The notes under the pieces are model-generated. The model was not told the origin of the DNA, did no database searches, and was given only the letters and a program-made list of their open reading frames with translations. A stretch of DNA of 64,000 nucleotides from Beta vulgaris subsp. vulgaris (taxonomy: Eukaryota > Streptophyta > Magnoliopsida > Caryophyllales > Amaranthaceae). Positions 58,601-64,000 of this stretch are shown here, piece by piece. Both the position numbers and the translations under genes were made by a program. How positions within the stretch are numbered: the stretch's first letter is position 1; every line of letters starts with the position of its first letter. The stretch is taken from positions 18,449,607 to 18,513,606 of the forward strand of contig NC_079206.1 of NCBI RefSeq assembly GCF_026745355.1. Direction: 5' to 3'.

Positions 58601-60135
58601 TCTGGCTTCAAACAGAACTTGTACAATCCATTGAGCCTTCTTCCATATGTTATTACTTCTTTGCTAATAGGGTCCTGTAACACACATCCATTTTCATCAA
58701 AGACTATTTTCACCTTACTATGATCAATTAACTTACTTAGAGAGAGTAAGTTATGTTGAAATTCAGGTATATATAACACATTCATAAGTGTTATCTTAGG
58801 TGAGATCCTTACAACACCTATTTTCTTTACAATCTTTGTACTGCCATCTGGTAACCCCACATTTATGGTCTGTTTCAGGTCTTTCACCTCACTAAAGAGG
58901 TCCATATTACCTGCCATGTGGTCACTGGCTCCTGAATCAATTATCCATGATCCTGAGTCAAAGAATTCAGTGTTAAAAGCTACATTGGAGGCAGATAATA
59001 TACCTGCAATGTTGCTTGACTGGCCTGAACTACTGCATTGTTCACTCATGGCTTTCACAACCTGTTGTACTATGGTAGAAATGAAACTAGGATCCTGCAT
59101 CTTCCTCTCTTCTTTACCATCATCCAAGGGAGTTTCCTGGCTCATGTTCCCTTCTTCATCATACTTAATCACATTTCCAGCATACTTAGGGTTGAACCTC
59201 TCTCTTGGCTTCTTGTTCCAATCTGCAGGGTAACCAATCAGCTTGTAACACTCTTCTTGAACATGACCTTTCATGCCACAGTGATCACACTTCTTGCTTA
59301 GCTTCTCCATCCTTATCTTCTAATAATCTTTCTTCTGAAAGTTTATAAGTGGCCCTAAACTGTGACTTTGCCTGTTAGCAGCAAGAGCACTACTCTCAGG
59401 TGTGCTTTGAAAACAATCTGTCATCTGTTTTTACAACTCAATATGTTGCACCAAGTGGTATGCTCTATTCACACTTGGTAGAGGATCCATTCCTAGAATG
59501 TTACCCTTCATGTTCTCATATCTTCCATTCAATCCCATGAGAAAATCATTAAGTCTTCCTCTCTCCTGCATTTGCAACATCTTCTTCTCAATATCACAAC
59601 TGCATTTTGACATGGCCCCACAGCTACACTCTGGTATTCCTTCCAAATCGTCCAATTGATCCCAGTAAGATCTCAGTTTGCAATAGTAATCACACACACT
59701 CATCTCATTCTGCTCAAGGTCATTGAGCTCCTTATTGAGTTGATAAATCTGTGGTGCATTACTCTGAGCATATCTCTCTGCTATCTCATCCCATAAATCT
59801 TTTGCAGATTTCATGTTCATCAGACTACCAGCAATATTTTCTTTCAAGGATTTTAGAATCCAACATCTCACCATGTTGTCATTTCTATCGCACTTAAAAT
59901 ATTCATTAGACCCTAGTTTAGGCCTTTTTATCTTCCCATTAATGTATCCCAGTTTGTTCTTAGAAGCAAGTCCCATTTTAGCACTTCTACTCCAGTTAAG
60001 ATAATTACCTCCATTGAAGATCATAGCTCCAACTTGCATGGTGTGATTATCTGAGGAAGATAGATAGTAAGGATCATGGTAGCCTACTACTTCCTTCTCC
60101 TTCTCAGTCTCCTTGGGCTGTCCTTCTGGTGCCAT
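55696..60135 (-). pseudogene. Copia-3 gag-pol with stops and two frameshifts
   Basis: Gag starts at about 60135 (MAPEGQPKETEKEKEVVGYH) and ends at a TAA near 59431. A CCHC-type knuckle, CDHCGMKGHVQEEC, is at about 59290-59245. Protease DSGASDH is near 58935. Integrase covers 58480-57950 (DLWGAYRVPN, FLTIVDDYSRATW, VPQQNARVERKHR), RT 57200-56400 (YVDDLLIT near 56665) and RNase H 56100-55750 (KSSTESEYRCM, HLKVDCHYVRE). Stops lie at about 59431, 59320, 58483 and 56240, and the frame shifts near 57950 and back near 57755. Most of the polyprotein is otherwise well kept. Confidence 0.92.
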
Positions 60136-60223
60136 CTTCAGGAACTTTGGAAGAGAAAGATTCAAATTTTGATATAAAAAGAGATACATAAAGTTTTTCT
60201 CAGCCTTGTGGCTCTGATACCAT

Positions 60224-60565
60224 AAAGAAAGTATTGAGATACTTTCAGATTAAATGCAAGATCGAATCTTTGAGAGGGTTAATTCCCAGGTTTTGTATAT
60301 TGCTTTAGAAAAGGCTGCGCCTCCTTTCTTTCTTACAATACCTTTTCTCTCTTAACCTACATATTATTTACAGCACTCTATTTATATCTGTGCACTAACA
60401 TGTGACCTAGAGGGAATACAAAGTAATTACACTAGAAGACAAGAAAACAACTGTCTAAGATAGTACAAGGTTGCACATGATCCCAGATGGATGTGTTTGC
60501 ACCTAATTACATATATCAGCTATTTAGGTGAGGTGTCAAGTCCCATGTGCCATATATTTCTTTAC
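60224..60565 (-). repeat. Copia-3 5' LTR
   Basis: 342 bp, same ends as the 3' LTR and about 1 percent different by eye. Confidence 0.92.
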
Positions 60566-60575
60566 ATACTCCGCC

Positions 60576-60584
60576 ATATATATA
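60576..60584 (-). promoter_or_regulatory. Displaced TATA-like sequence of the BAHD gene
   Basis: ATATATATA on the - strand sits only about 6 bp outside the Copia-3 insertion point. Before the insertion it would have been about 95 bp from the BAHD start codon, a plausible core promoter distance. It is now 5.3 kb away. Confidence 0.5.
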
Positions 60585-60949
60585 CACTATATGGGAGCAT
60601 ATACGTACTACTTATGAAGTATACTATTATTTCGAGTCGTGTTACACGTGTTAGAATAATGATAGGGTAAATGATAAAATGTACTTATCATAATATCATC
60701 AAGGATATCAAAAGGATCTTAAATAATTTATGACATTACCCCACTTGGACGCATGATCTGCGACAACATCATTTTCGATCATGGCTTTCTCTTCTCATCT
60801 TCCCAACTACTCATCTTTTTCACCAAATACTTCCGACAAATTAAATAATTCACCATATACCCTCAATGTTTCAGATATGCACCATATACTGTACCCATGA
60901 GTTTCGAAAACTGTGTGCTGTATAAAATGAGCACTAGGGGGAATTATAG

Positions 60950-62240
60950 TGAGAGAATAAGCGTAACTTTTTGCGGAATTAAAAGCTAAACTTTCTAGGC
61001 CCAATAGGAAGAAGCGACATCGACCACAAGGGATTTTGACTCAAACTTTCCACTATAATAGACCAACGTCTCTGTTATAAACCTATTAATTCTCTTTGGC
61101 CACAACCTGAGTTCCTAAACTCAAGTTCCCAATAATAGTTCCCACTAAGTGTTAGTTGTTCCCCTCGAACTTCATTCGAAGTTCCTTTTTTTCTTTTTCT
61201 CTTGCTTCACTCAAAACTTTCTCACACTTACATGAGTTCACTCAATCTTCTTACCCAGATAAATACAATTTTTGTTAATAATGGAAGAGTAAAAACCAAA
61301 GACAGTCTGTATGAATTCTATAGGGAACAAGACACTGACAATTTAGACAACTTAGAATTTTAAGCTATATTAGACACAAATTTATCTTGGGATTCGGCGT
61401 CTATTTATTGAGTAAGTAGTCATGAATTAACTTATCACGAATTAATCCACTAATCCCACGATCTCAACTAATTAAATTGCTTGGTAACAAAGAAACTAAT
61501 CCACTAACCCACTAAAACAATTATAACGTGTAGCAGTAAAATATTACGTGGTTAGTGATTACTTTTTTAAATAAATTAAATTAAACCTTTTTGAAATAAA
61601 TTAATTTATGACAAATATCTTTTCAATTTATTTTATATGTAATCGGAAATAAGATTTCATTTGAAAAGAAATTCTTTTGATTTTTTAAAATAAAAAAATA
61701 AGATTTTAAAATAGGATAATATCTTTTTCAATTTAGAAAATTTATCTAAAATCTTTTCCTAACTAAATCATAACCAATTCCCTAAATTAGTGGATCTAGG
61801 TCAAACTTAACTAGGAATCATATTTTACTATTATTCGCCAAACATAAATAAAGCGCTCAACATTGAAACCGGTTTATTAGGTGTTCCTAAGTACGTTTCT
61901 AAGCCAGTTTCCAACCATAATTCCTAAATTGTGCTGATGTTTGGTTTTGTCATGGGAACAAAACTAAGTTCGTTTTGGAAATTCAATACCAATTATCTTT
62001 TACCTTTAGTCGACCTTAACATGAAGAATATAATACATCCTAATGTATTATAATCTTCATTCCAAGCCTGATTCTTCATCTCATGAACATCTTCACTTCG
62101 ATCTTGATTAATTCTCCTTTCTTTAATCTTCGATCAAGTATTCTCTTTGTTCTTCAATGAGTAGCCTAGCAACATCATGCATGAAATAATACAAGAATGT
62201 CTTTTGTGGTTAAGTCATCTTCAAAACATATGGTCAACAC
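60950..62240 (-). repeat. LTR-like repeat family, copy 3
   Basis: On the - strand this follows the same order of blocks as the copy at 4093-5400, including AAAGAGAATACT near 62145, GAAGTGAAGATGTTCATGAG near 62090 and AGGAACTCAGG near 61110. It is more diverged than copies 1 and 2. Ends are not defined. Confidence 0.5.
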
Positions 62241-62264
62241 TATGCACCATTTACCCTTTTTCTA

Positions 62265-62335
62265 GGATTTAGAGTTAGAGTTAGGGTTAGGGTTGGGGTT
62301 AGAATTAAGGTATTAGGATTTTAGGGTTAGGGATT
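62265..62335 (+). repeat. Interstitial telomere-like tract
   Basis: Degenerate TTAGGG units, for example TTAGGGTTAGGGTTGGGG, with drift to TTAGAG and TTAGGA. The core unit here is a hexamer and not the usual plant heptamer TTTAGGG. Flanked by inverse copies of GCACCATTTACCCTTTTTCT. Confidence 0.75.
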
Positions 62336-62787
62336 AATAGTGTTAAAATCGTAAATAAAACTAACTGTGGGTTCACGATAGTTAGGAAAAGGATAAATGG
62401 TGCACAATTTTCGAAACTTATAGATATATGGTGAATATCTGAAACATTAAGGGCATATGATGTTTTTTTTAAATATTTCGGAAATATTTGGTGAAAAAGT
62501 CGTTTTTTCTCTTGATTTTGTTTGACAATTGGACATACATCTTTGTTACAGTAAGGTGTTTTGGAGTAAGTGTAACATGATACAACTTAAAATCATCTAT
62601 AAAATCCAGAAATGATTTCATTGATCTCATTATACTAAAACAACCTGAATTTAAAAATTATGGTGGCATGATCGTTCTCTATTCCAACGGAAGGTATGGA
62701 AATCTATACTTATAGAACTTTTTACAAACGAGAAGGACGTTTATGCCCCTCAATTTCATCTTCTTCAACAAGCATTCTCCTCTTCCA

Positions 62788-64000
62788 CAGGGCCGTCTCA
62801 ATTAGTTTGGGGGCCATGTGCGAAATTTATCACGAGTAGGGCTGTACAGAGTTTGGTCTGGACCGTAACCAAACCGGACCAAACCGCATTTTAACGGTTT
62901 GGTTTGGTTTACGGTTTATAAAAATACGGTTTGGTTTAGGATTTTTTCGTTAATACGGTTTACGGTTTGGTTTGGTTTGGTTTTTCAAATATTATAAACC
63001 AAACCAAACCGTAAACCAATATACCGTATTTTGATATATATATATAATTTTTAAATAAAATTAAATTATTTTTACATATATGAAAATCTAAAAAAAAGAA
63101 TAAAAACAACAAAAATCAAAATATCACATAATTTTATACGATTAAGAGGTTAGATTTAGGGTTAATATTTATTATTTAGGGTTAATTTATTTAATATTTG
63201 TTATGTGTTAGTACTTGATTGTTATATTTATTGTAATATAATTTAATTCGTTTGGGTCAATCCCTTAAACTTTATCATAAGTTAATGAAGTAGTATTTAA
63301 CAATTATGTGGAAAAAAATTATTTACTCGTTATAAACCGTAAACCAAACCGCACCAAACCGTATTATTACGGTTTGGTCTGGTTCGGTTTGAATGCTAAT
63401 ACGGTTTGGTTTGGTTTGAAGAAATTACCAAACCGTATTTTGTGGTTTGGTTTGGTTTGACACTCAAACCGCACCAAATCAAACCGTGTTCACCCCTAAT
63501 CACAAGCGTTCAAAATAAAAAGAATTTTTTTAATATGGAGCGTTTATGATATACTCACTGTTTATAATATTTTGTAAATACAATTGTATGGGGCCTTATT
63601 TGATTTATCTCTACTAATACTCTAAGGTATGATATAATGGTATTTTTTTTAAAAAATAAAGTTGATAGATTAAAGGTCAGATACATGTAAAATTTATGGG
63701 GTAATATTATATAAAATGTATTATGTTGTAAAATGAGAAGGAAATGAGTTGATAAAAGTAACAATATCATAAAACTAAGTTAATGACAAACAAGCAGTAA
63801 GGTAACGAAAAGAAATGGTGGAAAATAAGCAATAAGGAAGATAAAACAATGACTTGAAGGTTCGAACCCACAATCATTCCTCTTCCTCATGTAAATATCA
63901 ACCACTGATCTATGCTCAATTAATAGTAACATATTTGTTAGATATTCAATATGAAGGAAAATTTTAAGCAAAAATGGGCCCCAAAGAAATGGGGGCCCTG
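62788..64000. mobile_element. hAT-like element with CAGGGCC ends, reaching the window end
   Basis: The left end CAGGGCCGTCTCA and the last bases of the window, GGGGGCCCTG, are of inverse type, and words GGGGGCC / GGGCCCC recur just inside. No transposase is visible. The right flank is outside the window, so the 8-bp duplication cannot be tested. A second hAT MITE is nested in it. Confidence 0.55.
62837..63498. mobile_element. hAT MITE full of GGTTTGGTTTGG / CCAAACCAAACC repeats
   Basis: Left end TAGGGCTGTACA and right end TGTTCACCCCTA are inverse copies with few differences, and ATCACGAG (62829-62836) is nearly repeated as ATCACAAG (63499-63506), an 8-bp duplication with one mismatch. Both arms are runs of CGGTTTGGTTTGG and its complement, so the element is largely self-complementary around an AT-rich middle of about 300 bp. 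Confidence 0.85.

Larger units (their letters stand above)
55358..60565 (-). mobile_element. Copia-3: Ty1/copia element in the BAHD promoter
   Basis: LTRs of 342 bp at 55358-55699 and 60224-60565 differ at only a few sites. ATACT flanks the element (55353-55357 and 60566-60570). On the - strand the LTR begins (T)GTAAAGAAAT and ends CTTTCTTT, again not the usual TG..CA; the ends are uncertain by one base. The primer site TGGTATCAGAGCC follows the 5' LTR and the purine run GGGGGGGAGGGGGG type sequence precedes the 3' LTR. It lies 84 bp upstream of the BAHD start codon, same strand. Confidence 0.93.
60816..62501. repeat. Inverted-repeat element around an LTR-like copy
   Basis: The left arm 60816-60917 (TTTTTCACCAAATACTTCCG ...) and the right arm 62404-62501 are inverse copies with moderate divergence; shared words include CAATGTTTCAGATAT and GAGTTTCGAAAA. 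Between them lie LTR-like copy 3 and the TTAGGG tract. It may be an old terminal-inverted-repeat element. A flanking duplication was not found. Confidence 0.5.

Overview
This is nuclear DNA from a flowering plant, most likely a eudicot: AT-rich, with spliced genes and dense nested transposable elements. The sequence does not let me name a species. Only two host loci of their own are recognisable. The first, on the + strand at 23945-33071, is a complete seven-exon gene for an RWD-RBR ubiquitin ligase of the RNF14 type. The second, on the - strand at 53893-55273, is a BAHD acyltransferase gene carrying one frameshift. A broken second BAHD copy flanks the retrotransposon at 34617-39965. Everything else is mobile or repetitive DNA, or unassigned AT-rich sequence.

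Layout. 1-5910: two inverted copies of an LTR-like repeat (a third lies at 60950-62240) and a decayed pararetrovirus-like coding remnant. 5911-13813: a CACTA transposon with 3-bp target duplication CAA that holds an exon series from the PP2A scaffold subunit A gene, a RING-H2 fragment and a Ulp1-type protease C-terminus. 13814-16960: AT-rich DNA with a roughly 300-bp ATT/TCA microsatellite. 16961-22751: a Stowaway-like MITE split by a full-length LINE with both reading frames open and a perfect 16-bp target duplication. 22930-23524: a foldback element with 10-bp target duplication, built from seven copies of a short palindrome and containing a perfect 128-bp palindrome; it ends about 420 bp before the ubiquitin ligase start codon.

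33072-42850: MITEs, the BAHD pseudogene split by Copia-1 (target duplication GATTG), a hAT-like element with a Stowaway MITE inside it, and degenerate TTCAGTT repeats. 42851-53412: a non-autonomous Gypsy-type element (target duplication GATGG) with only a broken gag and tandem arrays, into which Copia-2 (46609-51328, target duplication GTCAA) inserted on the - strand. 53413-60570: the BAHD gene, with Copia-3 (target duplication ATACT) inserted between its TATA-like sequence and its start codon, in the orientation that lets the LTR promoter read into the gene. 60571-64000: an inverted-repeat element with a degenerate TTAGGG tract, and a hAT-like element with a second hAT MITE nested in it.

The nesting order agrees with LTR divergence counted by eye: Gypsy LTRs differ at about 3 percent of sites, the nested Copia-2 LTRs at under 1 percent. 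The window is a record of stepwise insertion around one intact gene and a BAHD pair that has lost one member and may have had the promoter of the other replaced.
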